In this document: in pieces, positions 42,905-53,799 of the stretch
Position numbering within the stretch: position 1 is the stretch's first letter
Layout: every line of letters starts with the position of its first letter
Assembly (NCBI GenBank): GCA_905221605.1
Contig: CAJNDS010002448.1
Location: forward strand, 62,001 to 126,000
Direction: 5' to 3'
DNA: 64,000 nucleotides
From: Symbiodinium natans
Lineage: Eukaryota; Sar; Dinophyceae; Suessiales; Symbiodiniaceae
Made by a program: the position numbers and the translations under genes
The notes under the pieces: model-generated
The model's database searches: none
What the model was told of the DNA's origin: nothing
Seen by the model: only the letters and a program-made list of their open reading frames with translations

Positions 42905-43140
42905 CTTTTTCTGACCCTACAGTTCAGCAGCTCGCCCCGTTTCGGAAGACCTAGGGGCTCCAGGGCGGCATCTCCCCACCTAAACCCTAAACCCTAAACC
43001 CTAAACCCTAAACCCTAAACCCCAAACCCCAAACCCCAAACCCTAAACCCTAACTCACAGCAGCCGAGGTGCCAGAGCCGCGCGGAGGGCCTCAGCCTCT
43101 ACCAGGAGCCCGCGGCCCTCTGCCACAGTCCGGGGCCTGA
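42905..43140 (-). CDS. Two small exons, tentative C-terminus of nucleotidyltransferase-like protein
   Basis: 43140 to 43058 reads RTVAEGRGLLVEAEALRAAL, then APRLL with a GT donor (CTGTGAGT). 42980 to 42905 reads LEPLGLPKRGELLNCR. In nucleotidyltransferase proteins of the KGNPxxVExLF type, a helix (RLLxEAExL) is followed by a LLxIR-like segment, and the order matches. The two pieces lie on either side of a CCCTAAA array, which would be the intron. Confidence 0.35.
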
Positions 43141-44152
43141 GCCCCCAGGTTCAGATTAGGGTTTAGGGTTGAGAGTTTAGGGTTTGGGGATGCGGGTGTT
43201 TTTTTGCGTAGGGTTTAGGGTTTAGGGTTTGGAGTTTAGGGTTTAAGGCTTAGGGCTTAGGATTATAGGGTTTTGGGGATTAGGGTTTAGCTGACCTGGG
43301 GTTTAGGGAACGACTCTCGCGCTTGTTGCCCGCCGACCGTTCTAGCACTGAGAGGTTGAACCTCTTGTTGCTTGCGTGCTTCTCCTGGCTTGATCTCCCC
43401 AAGCAAACTCATTCACCCCGCCTCTGAAGCCTCAGCTGCATCACCTGAAGAGCTGCAGTGTAGGTTTTAGGCATACAGGGTTTTTGGGCTAAGGGTTAGG
43501 GCGTTGCTCCTTACCAAAAGGACTCACACAGCCTACAAACTGTCAAAAATTCTTCCCTACTTCGAACAGTCGAAAGGCCATGGGGTCCCACTCTGGGGGG
43601 TCGGGATATTTCAAGGCATGCTGCTCACGATATATTCTTGCTGGGTACCCCCGAACAGTCCCGAGATCCTGAAGAGCCAAAAAACATGCCTTGCCTTATG
43701 AAAACACTATCCACACCCCAACGCTCTGGACTTCACATTCACGGATCATTGGCCCACCTTCTGACGCTCGGAGCCTGCCAGCGCCACGTGCGGACTGCCT
43801 GTGCTTCAAGGAACATGCAGAACTCTGAGTTTTGTGAATCCTAACCACTAATCCCTGACCCTATAGAACCTAACCCTAAACCCTAAACTCCAGAACTGCC
43901 CCCCGGACTTGCGCTGCTACTCTGCTGTCCGAAGATCTCGCTCGGGCTTTGGGCATTCCTTGAGGGCCTGGGCTGGGCGCCTCCGCTTTAACTGATTTGG
44001 GATGTTGCTGCCGGCTGACGACTGGCTAAGCTACAGGGCTTCACCGCGTCAGCGCTCCCTGAAGCCGCAAGGTGTGACAAAGGAAGAAAGAGAACGAAAG
44101 ATAGAAGAAAAACAATGAAATAAAGAAAGAAACAAGGAAATAAATTAAGAAA

Positions 44153-44154
<2 letters not shown>

Positions 44155-44184
<30 letters not shown>
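44155..44184 (+). repeat. GA microsatellite
   Basis: A perfect GA run inside a long purine-rich stretch (about 44080-44380) that yields a low-complexity minus frame. Confidence 0.9.
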
Positions 44185-44187
<3 letters not shown>

Positions 44188-44639
44188 GCGAGACAGAAGA
44201 AACACAAACGATAGGTGGACAGGAGATAGAAAGGGGAGAGAAAGAACAACAACAAAAACAAACGAAATCAAATCAATAAACAAAATGATCATTTGAATAT
44301 TAATAGAGGAGAGAAGAGCGAGAGAAGAGAGAAAGAGCGAGCGAGCAAGCGAAGGAGAGCGGGAAAGACCAGAAAGAGGGAGTTGGCCAGCACCTAAGCC
44401 CCGCCGTGTCTGCAGCCTGATCAAAACCAGCTCTAGCCCCGGAATCCCTCACCCTAAACCCTAAACCCTAAACCCTAAACCCTAAACCCTCACTGCAAGG
44501 CTCTTGAGCATGGCGGTCATCGAGCACAAGCAATTGCTTCCTATGTTAACAAAAAAGGTCCTGGTTGAACAAAAGGGGAACCCACGGAGTCCCCCACAAA
44601 ACATGGGGGGGGGCCTCGAAACCCCAAGTCCCGCAAGAA

Positions 44640-44824
44640 CTCGGGCCTCCTTCCAGTATCCGGGTCAGATCGAGCATCTTGTGGTGCGCATGATACAACC
44701 TGAAGGCGATCACTGCAGACATGACCTCACCAGTTCTCTTAAGGTCGCCTTGCAGTCGCTCTTTGGGCCAATCCCGCAAAGCTTCCCTTGCTGGCAAGGG
44801 GCCGACTTGACGTGTAAAGCGCAT
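44640..44824 (-). CDS. Coding-like exon, unidentified
   Basis: The minus frame reads EALRDWPKERLQGDLKRTGE, then VMSAVIAFRLYHAHHKMLDL and TRILEGG. Strongly amphipathic. No family recognised. Confidence 0.45.
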
Positions 44825-45022
44825 GAACCTCCGACCCCACCCCCCCTGAAAGAAAAGTAAAGCCCTTACACCAGATCCATATCTACTGATCTACTTCTCT
44901 CTCTCTCTCTCTACATAGGGGTTCTGGGCTTCTCCCTGGGCGAGTCACAGCTTCGACAGTTGCCCGGCTTTCTCTGGATCCAGCGGTGCTTCGTCGTCAG
45001 CCGCAGTGCCTGTTTCAGGGTG

Positions 45023-45280
45023 GGGTTTAGGGTTTAGGGTTTAGGGTTTAGGGTTTAGGGTTTAGGGTTTAGGGTTTAGGGTTTAGGGTTTAGGGTTCAA
45101 GGGCTCTTTGTAGAGAGGCAAGGCTTCGACAGCTCTCGTTTACCTACTGGTTCTTAGAGTGGGGACTTGGAATCCCTCTGGAACCTTTAGATAGGGTTTA
45201 GGGTTTAGGGTTTAGGGTTTAGGGTTTAGGGCTTAGGGTTTAGGGTTTAGGGTTTAGGGTTTAGGGTTTAGGGCTTAGGG
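45023..45280 (+). repeat. Two TTTAGGG arrays
   Basis: About eleven perfect units at 45023-45098 and about twelve at 45196-45280, with non-repeat sequence between. Confidence 0.95.
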
Positions 45281-45899
45281 CCACTTCCCTACTGAGAAAC
45301 CCGTAGGCTTCGGGGGGCTTTAAAAGGGCTTCTAAGCACTCGCAACTCTGACGGGGCCTAGGCTTGCAGTCCTTGGAGGCCTTCCTTTCTTTATATCCCG
45401 CAACATAGCCGCCAGCTGCCAGTAGAGTATGTCTCTCTTGGCAACCTTACTAACCGTAACCTGCACTCACTAGATCGGGTTGAAAGGTGATGCAGTTCGG
45501 CTATTATGCCGCAAGGCCGCATGAACCCTTTTTTTCCCATCCGGGCTTGTTTCGTCGGCCGGGAAAGACGCCCTGACCAAGTGTATCAGCATGCATATAC
45601 CGTAAACCCCAAGCCCTTTTCTTGGGGTTCTGGCTGGGGCCATCATAGCACCTGGAACTTGGGAGTGCACCTAGCAGGGCCCGGAAGGCGCTCGGTACAG
45701 GTTCTTGGATTTTGAGCTCTCAGGGTATAATGGCGTATATTAGGATATAAGATTAGGGTATATGATCATGGGTTTAGAACTCTAAACCGTAAACCCTAAG
45801 TCCTAAAGCCTAAACCCGAGACGGCGTTGAGAAGTTGCGACGAAAGGCGGGTCATCGCAAGCTCCCCTAAAACCCCCAACCCTTTTTGCCACTTGACTG

Positions 45900-46026
45900 A
45901 AACCCTAAACCCTAAACCCTAAACCCTAAACCCTTAAACCCTTAAACCCTTAAACCCTTAAACCCTTAAACCCTTAAACCCTTAAACCCTTAAACCCTTA
46001 AACCCTTAAACCCTTAAACCCTTAAA
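45900..46026 (+). repeat. CCCTAAA array turning into an 8-mer CCCTTAAA array
   Basis: Four CCCTAAA units are followed by about twelve uniform CCCTTAAA units (45930-46026). The variant has been amplified as a block. Confidence 0.95.
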
Positions 46027-46090
46027 CCGGATTTGCCCGACTCTGAGGCTCCGCGCCAGGGCATGCGCCGGTCTCCAGGAGTTCCTTCAA
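46022..46090 (-). CDS. Possible short exon
   Basis: The minus frame reads KELLETGACPGAEPQSRANP and abuts the CCCTTAAA array. It may belong to the nucleotidyltransferase-like gene. Weak evidence. Confidence 0.25.
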   Translation of the reverse strand: MKELLETGACPGAEPQSRANPV

Positions 46091-46689
46091 ATGCACCCCT
46101 AAAACCCATAAACCTAGGGTTTAGGGTTTAGGGTTTAGGGCTTCGAGGGACCTGGGACTGACGGTTCCAGAGAGGATGCGTCGGGCATGAGGTGCACTGC
46201 CACCAGGCGAAAGCAACACACTGCCGAGGGCTCTTTTTTTCTGAGGGTTTAGGGTTTGGGGTTTAGGGTGGTGGGGGGAAATCCACCAATAGCATTATTC
46301 AGGAATTCAACGTTGAGGATTGGTGGGGTGCAGGGCTGGAGAGAGTACGCGACATGTACCAGCTTTGTGCAGAGAGACTCCCTCTCCCTCTCCCTCGCCC
46401 TCTGTTTGTGCCTCTCCCTTTCATTTTTGGACCCGCCTTGGCGCGGAAGAGGCGCTCAGAGATGAAGCCCAAATACTGTTTGGCCTCCAGACGATGGGGC
46501 TGGCCCATCTCAACGCCTACAGCACCCCAAAAACAGCTTTTCGATGCCTCGGACATGAACAAGCCAGAGCAGAAAAAATCACTGCTCAAAAGCCCTGAAA
46601 CTATGCAAACGCTAAGTCTGCGCCCGAGACAAAAGGCTGAACACCTTCAACCTGAAACGCTGTAGACGCTGTAGAACCTAGCACAAGCA

Positions 46690-46775
46690 CACCTCACAGA
46701 AACACACCACCACCAGCACCACCACCAGCACCAGCACCAGCACCTGCACCACCACCAGCACCACCAACACCAACA
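46690..46775 (+). repeat. CACCAC/CACCAG microsatellite
   Basis: Repeated ACCACC and ACCAGC triplets. Confidence 0.9.
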
Positions 46776-47663
46776 AACATGCACTTAGCCGCGGGCGCAG
46801 CGGAGCGTGAGAAAGCAACCCCTCGCTGCCACGAGCTCCTTGGGCTGCATGGTGTTTCAGTTGAGTTGTTGAAGTTGTCTGCATGCTTTTGCGATGAAGC
46901 TGCTAAAGGCGGCTTGTACTACATATGGGGGGGGTTAGATATATGGGGTTTCGGAAATTAGGGGTACCTCATTGGGGTCCTTATCATTCGGGAATCCTAC
47001 TATTTGGGGATCCATATTTGGGGTTCCTTTATTTTCGTAGACCCACATATACATACATGTTGATTTTTATGGACATATATTAGAAATTCTTCAAAGTGGA
47101 CATGAAAGAGGTGATTATTTTATTATTTCTGTATATATATATATGTGATGTACATATATATATATATATGGGGCACCTGTACATCAGGAAAGAACCCATT
47201 TTTGAGTGTGGAATGGGACTGGGAAGCCACTCTCTCTGCCTTTGTGCCACATCATAAGGCCTTCCGAAAAAAGCGGGGTACCTTGGGGTTCCTATTAGAA
47301 GGACTGTGGGCAGTTTGGGGTATATTATAGTGCCACATCCCAAGCTCAACTCGACACCCAGCCCTGAACCAAGAGTCCCAACACGTGCATAAGAACATAG
47401 TCCAGCTTCCAATATCTAACCTTTCTCTGCTCTTTTCAGAAAGGAACTCGATCAGTATGAAAGGCACCGCTCCTCCGAGCCAAAATGCCCCTGAAACCCT
47501 AACCCTAAACCCTGAACCCTTTTTTGCAACAGGCCACGTGATGCAGAAGCCCGGTAACAGCAGGCCACTCACAATAGCGCGAGTAGTGATACTGCAATCT
47601 CTCGAGAAACTAGAATTACAACGTACATGCTGAGCATTCTGTCTGGCCTGCCGTCGTGCTTGA

Positions 47664-47783
47664 ACCCTAAACCCCAAACCCTAAACCCCAACCCTAAACC
47701 CTAAACCCTAAACCCTAAACCCTAAACCCTAAACCCTAAACCCTAAACCCTAAACCCTAAACCCTAAACCCTAAACCCTAAAC
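47664..47783 (+). repeat. Telomere-like CCCTAAA array, about 16 units
   Basis: A nearly perfect array directly 3' (minus sense) of the exon at about 47810-47876. A TTTAGGG array of eight units (47889-47950) lies on its other side, so this exon is enclosed by opposite-facing telomere-like arrays. Confidence 0.95.
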
Positions 47784-47809
47784 CTCAACCGAAATCCGAA
47801 CAGAACGAC

Positions 47810-49090
47810 CTTCCAGCAGCAGCTCCTCCCACTCGGCACTGCGATGCGAGGGCTTCCGGGAGAAGAGCACCTCCACCTCAGGGTCCCAAGGGTTTAGGGT
47901 TTAGGGTTTAGGGTTTAGGGTTTAGGGTTTAGGGTTTAGGGTTTAGGCTTAGTGTTTAGGGTCAGGTCTTCAAGGGGCTTTTTCTCTCTAGGTCGTGCCT
48001 GTGGCCAGGTAGACCTGTGTATGCGGGCGCGTGGCAGGGGCTCCCTACTTGTCTTTCAGCCCCCTTTGCGTCTCATCGTTGACAAGTCCTGCTCTCCTAT
48101 TATTGCAGGAAGCCGGTCCAACATTCCTAAGAAATGGAAGCAAGCAAAACATGAACTCAAACAACCAGATAAACGACAGCGCTCGTGCATTTTAGAAATT
48201 GTAAAGCAATTCGCTGTTTGCTAATCAGTATCTTTGCAAGTGTGCTTCCCTACTTATCTTTAATACATACTGCCAATAGGTAGGTAACCACTATGCAATA
48301 CCATCAAAAACTCGAAAACTTGCTAAAACCTAACCCCTAAACCCCAAACCCTATACCCCAACCAAATTCCGCTTCCCTCTTTGACGCGCGTGCAGGTTGC
48401 CACTGCGGCACAATTCGATCCCATAAACCAAGAAAAGACCCTTAGGGCAGTTGCTTTGCCAATCAGGGGTTCAAAATCCAAAATACTTTTTTGAAGGTTT
48501 AGGGTTTAGGGTGGAGGATCTAAAGACTCATAAAATCGAGGGGGACAGCCTTCAGCGCCTTAAACCCTGCGCATGAACATGGGCTTGGGCACATTCTTCG
48601 GGTTGCCCTTGGCGAGCAGCGCCACGAAGGACCCGAGCTCTCGGCCAGCGTACTCCTGGGTTGTTGTTTTTGTTCTTCCCCTCCCTGGGTTCTGGGTTTA
48701 GGGTTTAGGGCTTAGGACTACCAAATGGTGATGGGACGAATACAAATTTCTTAAGCAAGTTTGCAGCATCAACAGGTAAGAAGTGATGAAACTATGTTCT
48801 GCGTTCCAGGGAGCTCTAAGGCTCGAACAAGAAAGTGCAGGATGCACAAACAACTATTTCCCAAACAAGACTGGCAAGTTGCCCCAAAACACGGGGCACC
48901 ATCTACATTCAACTAATGAGCCACGCGACCCATAACAGTTAAAGTTGAGGGCTTCAGTCTGACTAAGCACAGCTTCAGCAGACCATTCTGGCCCAAAAGT
49001 TCCTATAACCGTCCCTCGTTGACAGCTCATTCCATCCCAAAGGCGATCACGCCCTGCTTGTCGCTGCCGAAGCCCTGAGGGTGGGGTGAC
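47810..49090 (-). CDS. Predicted nucleotidyltransferase-like protein, three exons
   Basis: Exons 49090-49033, 48655-48593 and 47876-about 47810 on the minus strand. The second reads EYAGRELGSFVALLAKGNPK and ends AAT with a GT donor. The third begins VEVLFSRKPSHRSAEWEELL after CTGAG. Joined, they give LLAKGNPKNVEVLF, matching the (K/R)GNPxxVExLF signature of a predicted nucleotidyltransferase family in bacteria and protists, followed by the usual W-x-x-L helix. The first exon (GFGSDKQGVIAFGM) needs a GA donor to join in phase and is less certain. The N-terminal GSxxxG and Asp-x-Asp catalytic segment was not found. Candidates for later exons are at 46.0, 43.1, 42.9 and 41.6 kb. Confidence 0.55.
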
Positions 49091-49435
49091 TGCAACACTC
49101 GGCCTTCTGCACTATTCTCCTGAATCATATCTCTTGAATTTCGGGGCCCCCAGAAGCGCAACTTCTTTCAGTCAGGGTAAAAGAAGCTCCATCACAGTAA
49201 CTTCGACGCCGAAATAGGCTACATCGCGTGCCCTCACTAGCGTGTTGCAGGGAGGGGTCGGGTGTTCGGCTTTCCGTAGTTAAGTACATGGGACGACTTT
49301 TGTTGGCGGTCGTCCTGATGATCTGGCACCCCAAGCCCCCAAACTTAGCCCGACAAGCGGTCCTGCCCAAAAAAACCCTAAACGTCTGAACCAACCTGTG
49401 TTTATGTGTGTATATACATAGATACATAACTTTGT

Positions 49436-49490
49436 TTTTCCTCTCTCTCTGTCTCTCTCTTCTCTTCTCTTCTCTTCTCTCTCTTACTCT
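49436..49490 (+). repeat. CT-rich microsatellite
   Basis: CTCTCTCTGTCTCTC followed by repeated TCTCT units. Confidence 0.85.
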
Positions 49491-50528
49491 GGATGTTTAT
49501 ATTGTACATGCTTCGGACACGGGGTGCGCTCGAATTTCGGAAGTGGAAGTTTTTGTCGACCTAAGACAGTGGCTCTTTTCGGAGTCATTTCAGAGGCTCA
49601 GCGCAACTTGGCAAGCTTTAGGTGCTTAGGGTAAGGGATGCAGGTACATGTTGCTGCTCGGCCTTTTGTCTTGCCGCACGCGTGCATTTCCAACCTTTTT
49701 CTTTGCAGCCCACGGCTGCGGTTGGAAAAGATGGTGAGACTTTGGCAACTCGACGGCTCTTAATTTAACTAGAAGCGAGATCCCACTTACCAGGACCGGC
49801 CACCACAAACTCAAACGAAGAACGCGTCCCTGGGCCAAGAGCATTCAGAATTTTAATTCCATGCCCCGTCATATTTTTCATGTGCTCCCAAAAACAGTCC
49901 CTAAGGTATCAAAAGCTTCATGTACCCATGGGGGTTAAGTGTACATAGTGGGGAATCACCACTGTCCCAAGATTACAACCTAAGTCGTTCCGGATCCCCA
50001 ACGAAACAGAAAAAATCGGCAAACCCACAAAAGTCTAAGAACCATCTCCAATCGGCTACTCAGCTCGTCGCCCCCGGCATCGCTGAAGACTCTGACACAC
50101 CAGAGCCCACTTGGCCCTGGTACGGTTCGAGAAGACCTTGGTCTTTTCTGTTGCCCAGGCCTAAACCCCCCCTGCCCCTGCGTCGTTCGGGCTTTTCAGC
50201 GGGTACGACTCCCGTATACCATAGGATACCTGAGGCTAGGAGAAGGCTTTGGGGCGCTTGGTGGGCTCCGGGGCTAATTACGATCGGCTGTTGGCGATTG
50301 CGCATCGCCGCATATGAGCCGAGGGTTTATGCAATTCCTCCTGCCCTGGCGCTCTCTTTCCGTTTTTGGGGAGGACAGCGCATGCAAAGCTCCCTTCATG
50401 CTGTTCGAAGCTTCGTGACTCATGTCTCCAGTCTCTCATCCCAGACTTGCTTCCAAAAAGAGCTAATTGCAAAAACTCAAAATCGGCAGGACCGAATCTC
50501 CCCAAAACCTCTAACTTTTAACCCTCTT

Positions 50529-50801
50529 CTACCTCAAAAACATATCCTCCCCCCACGCCACATTGAGCACCCCAAGTGCTGCAAGGCATCTTTCCACGGC
50601 CTGAGTCATGTCCTGGACCAGCCCCGTGTGTCGCTGCACGAGGTTCTGCCTCGGTGCAGGGTTGGCTGTTGAGCTCTGTAAGATGCTCCTTATGTTCCCA
50701 GAAGCTTTTCTCAGGTCCCATGCCTGTTCCTTTGGAGTGCAGGAATTGCTTCGGACGAGCGAAATGCCGATTGCCGACCGCCCCGGAAGCAATGAACTCA
50801 T
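50529..50801 (-). CDS. Coding-like exon, unidentified
   Basis: A 90-codon minus frame with strong amphipathic helices: EQAWDLRKASGNIRSILQSS, then LVQRHTGLVQDMTQAVERCL and AALGVLNVAWGEDMFLR. The 250-codon plus frame across 49920-50672 overlaps it and is judged a shadow in its 3' part. No family recognised. Confidence 0.45.
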   Translation of the reverse strand: MSSLLPGRSAIGISLVRSNSCTPKEQAWDLRKASGNIRSILQSSTANPAPRQNLVQRHTGLVQDMTQAVERCLAALGVLNVAWGEDMFLR

Positions 50802-50939
50802 GCGCAGCTACCGTCCAGACTGTTCTTTCTGACCCGAGCCCGTGCCCAACAGAGCTGCAAAGATCCATGCCCTCTCCCTGCCGGTTTAGGGTTTAGGGCT
50901 TAGGGTTTAGGGTTTAGGGTTGGTGAAGCATCATCTCAT

Positions 50940-51040
50940 GCTGGAAGCCTTTTCGTAGAAGAGGCGCCAGAACTTTTTGTGATCGCTGGGGAGACTTTGG
51001 GTCGAGAGCACATCCCTCCAACGTCCACCCGCAACAAGGC
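50940..51040 (-). CDS. Coding-like exon, unidentified
   Basis: The minus frame reads DVLSTQSLPSDHKKFWRLFY, then EKASSM. Probably the exon before 50529-50801. Unidentified. Confidence 0.45.
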
Positions 51041-51177
51041 CACCAAGAAACCCCGTACCCGCAACCCTTTTTCCCTCAACCCCTCAACCCCTCAACCCCA
51101 AAACCTCTAAAAAACCCTCAACCCCTAAAGCCCTAAACCCTAATCTCCTAACGCCTCAGCCCCTACACCCCTAATCT

Positions 51178-51308
51178 CCTAAACCCTAAACCCTAAACCC
51201 TAAACCCTAAACCCTAGACCCTAAACCCTAGACCCTAAACCCTAAACCCTAAACCCTAAACCCTAAACCCTAAACCCTAAACCCTAAACCCTAAACCCTA
51301 AACCCTAA
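51178..51308 (+). repeat. Telomere-like CCCTAAA array, about 18 units
   Basis: Nearly perfect. It sits immediately 3' of the minus exon at 51310-51395, which is itself bordered by a TTTAGGG array on the other side (51400-51488). Confidence 0.95.
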
Positions 51309-51309
51309 G

Positions 51310-51395
51310 CTGGGCAGCATGTCTGCGATGGACTCGTGGAGTTCCGTCTGCTCGTTCTCGATGTGGTCTTGCCACACATGGTATCCTCGGCTTGC
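51310..51395 (-). CDS. Coding-like exon between opposite telomere-like arrays
   Basis: The minus frame reads GYHVWQDHIENEQTELHESI, then ADMLPSL. A short exon of about 85 bases tightly enclosed by TTTAGGG repeats upstream and CCCTAAA repeats downstream. Unidentified. Confidence 0.5.
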
Positions 51396-51399
51396 TTCG

Positions 51400-51525
51400 G
51401 GTTTAGGGTTTAGGGTTTAGGGTTTAGGGTTTAGGGTTTAGGGTTTAGGGTTTAGGGTTTAGGGTTTAGGGTTTAGGGTTTAGGGTTTCGGGTTTCGGGT
51501 TTCGGGTTTCGGGTTTCGGGTTTAG
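51400..51525 (+). repeat. TTTAGGG array turning into TTTCGGG
   Basis: About twelve TTTAGGG units followed by five TTTCGGG units at about 51486-51520. Confidence 0.95.
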
Positions 51526-51857
51526 GCTACCAAACATCTGCACCCAAAAACGCTTCCAACAAATTGGGGTGTAAGCGTTTAAGGATTGTTTAAGGGTTTA
51601 AGGTTTAGGGTTTAGGGTCTAGGGTTTAGGGTTTAGGGTTCAGGGTTTAGTAGCCCCGATCAATGTGTTTGACTAGGACGTGGGTTACAGTGGCTCTGAA
51701 TTTGGAGTAAGCTGTGTTTCTGAAGACCTTTTTCAACTTGCTTTCTGCATCCGAGCTTGCAGCCTAAAAGCCCCGCCGCCCTAAACCCTAAACATCCCAA
51801 ACATCCCCAAACCCCAAACCCCAAACCCTAAACCCTAAACCCCAAACCCTAAACCCT

Positions 51858-52901
51858 GAGCTGAAGCCAAGCTTCTGTGGAGGCCGTTGTGGAAGGTGTG
51901 TTTCAGGTCGCTAGAGAGCTCGGAGACCATCTTTGAGATCCAGGCCTTCGAGGCCTTGTCCTTTCCGGAATCTGAGGGGAGGGGATTTTTTTGGGTGTTG
52001 GCGTGTTGCATGCCCAGTTTAAGGCTTAGAGGGATTTTGGAGGGTTTTTTTTCGAGGGTCTTCAGAGGCTTGTTAGCAGGTGGTTAGAGGGTTGTTAGAG
52101 GGTTTTGGAGGGTTGAGGGTGCTCCGCGGTTCAGGTTCGTCCTCTACGTGTCCACAGTCGGCTCCAGAAGTGGAATGCCAACCCTATGGATCCCCTGATT
52201 GCACACACCCCAGCAAGATGCCCTCAACTCAAGGTACTGTAAGGGTCCTGGGTTTTGAGTTGTTCTGACCATTGTGTGGGCTTTTCAGGACGTTTTTCCA
52301 CCCTGCACGCTCTGCACACTCCCCGCAAGCCACGAAATCATCGAAGCTTGGATACACAACTAGAGGCACGCAAGCCGGCAAAAGACCGAACCTAACACCA
52401 TGCTGTTTCTTTGCGGTGTAGCTTTCTGCTTTCATTTGTGGAGGGCTGAGGGGCTTTGAGGCAATTGTTGCACGCAGAACTGACGTAGAAGCTCGCGCCT
52501 ATCAATGCTTTCATGGATTCCCAAACGGGAGATGATGCACGGACGACTGCGGACGTCCGCGCTTAACCCTATGTCCCTGTAGTCAAGCGATATACCTAAC
52601 CTCAGGGTTTTTTCCAACCCAAAGGCAACCCTCCCTTTTTGTGAGGGGAAAGTTCGAAGCCTCAGGGTGCCAAAAGCCCTCTCAGCCCGTGGAGCGTTCC
52701 CTGCTTTCCTGTGACGCGTGCTCCCCGCTGAAGTAGAAGTCGTAGGTGGCATCGCCAGGAGCCTGGAGCCTCGGGGACCATTGCACACGGAAGTTCAAAG
52801 AAGGTCCAAAATCCAACCCATGGGTCATAAGAGGGCTCTTTGGACTGATGTCTGGGCACCCCAACTCGCCGCAGTATCTTGGGCTTCTCATGCATGTGTG
52901 C

Positions 52902-52943
<42 letters not shown>

Positions 52944-53462
52944 CCACCAGTGGAGATGGTAGGCCAGGAACCTCTCGAAGTAGTCCAGCTTCTCTGCCAC
53001 CAGCTCCACCTCAGAAAGGCTGAGGTGCAGTCGCTGATCTTTGACCCTTCTGACAGCTGCCGGCTGAAAAGCTTACGGTTGTCATTGTTGGGACCCCATT
53101 CTGGTTTGAGGAATGGCCCGGCCGCGTGGCGGGAGAGCGCGAAACCGAAGCAGCTGAATTTCATGGCCAGCCACATCTCGGCAAACCTCTTGGATCCGAT
53201 CCGACATGTCATCCAAGCCCTTGTGCCTCGGCTGCGCCACGCCCCAAGCTTCAGATTCTGATCTACTTGAGCCCGTGAACCCACCTAAAGGCGTGACAAA
53301 GCCTGGCCTCTGAATACCAGCAGAAAACCAAGCTGGGTTATACAGAGACAATGAATTCAGGCTTCTCGGCCCAAATCTGACTTAAAGCCATCACCTCGGA
53401 ATTGTTGGAGCCCGGGCTTTTGCCGAGGAACAGCTCCCGCTTCAGCTCCTGAGGCGCAAGTT
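51858..53462 (-). CDS. Unidentified multi-exon gene (at least five exon-like segments)
   Basis: Minus-strand segments in order. 53462-53341: QELKRELFLGKSPGSNNSEV, then MALSQIWAEKPEF. About 53240-53130: GLDDMSDRIQEVCRDVAGHE, then IQLLRFRALP. About 53045-52955: KDQRLHLSLSEVELVAEKLD, then YFERFLAYHLHW. About 52800-52720: FRVQWSPRLQAPGDATYDFY, then FSGEHA. 51962-51858: DKASKAWISKMVSELSSDLK, then HTFHNGLHRSLA. Each is open and strongly protein-like with AG acceptors nearby. They may form one gene, but splice phases were not all resolved. No family is recognised. A GA microsatellite (52909-52940) interrupts one frame and would be intronic. Confidence 0.45.
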
Positions 53463-53695
53463 TCATACTCAAGAGAAGCTGCGGCTTGCACTTACTTTGG
53501 GCTTATAGGGCTTAGAGATGTTCCGAAGTTTAGGGCCTTGAAGTCTTGAAGGTACAATTCCAGGCTTTCTGCTAGGCTGCTCAAAACAAAGAAGTAGGGT
53601 TTTAGGGGATGACCCGCGGCTCTCCTTATCTCCTGTTGCATGGGTTATGCCTCCTAAGTAAGGGGTAGCTACTACTAAGCTGTAGGTAAAGACTT

Positions 53696-53780
53696 GGAGG
53701 TTCCTGGGCACCTAGAAGTAGGGTTATAGCCATCATAGCTACCAGACTTCTAACCCTACTTCTAAGTGCCCATGAACCTC
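53696..53780. repeat. Fold-back element, about 30-bp arms
   Basis: GGAGGTTCCTGGGCACCTAG and TAAGTGCCCATGAACCTC form inverted arms, with GAAGTAGGGTTA/TAACCCTACTTC at the inner part. Terminal sequence resembles the element at 41322-41458. Confidence 0.85.
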
Positions 53781-53799
53781 AAAGTACAGTCCAAGGGAA

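Noticed and set aside
44041-44424. 127-codon minus frame rich in Ser and Leu
   Set aside because: Translation of a purine-rich GA microsatellite region.
47468-47488. Possible fourth spliced-leader relict (CATTTTGGCTC on the minus strand)
   Set aside because: Only 11 consecutive bases match and the conserved AAG end is replaced by GGAG; no reading frame follows it in the expected place.
49920-50672. 250-codon plus-strand frame
   Set aside because: Unexpectedly long, but its composition is irregular and its 3' part overlaps a minus frame with strong helical character; no family signature. Not fully excluded.
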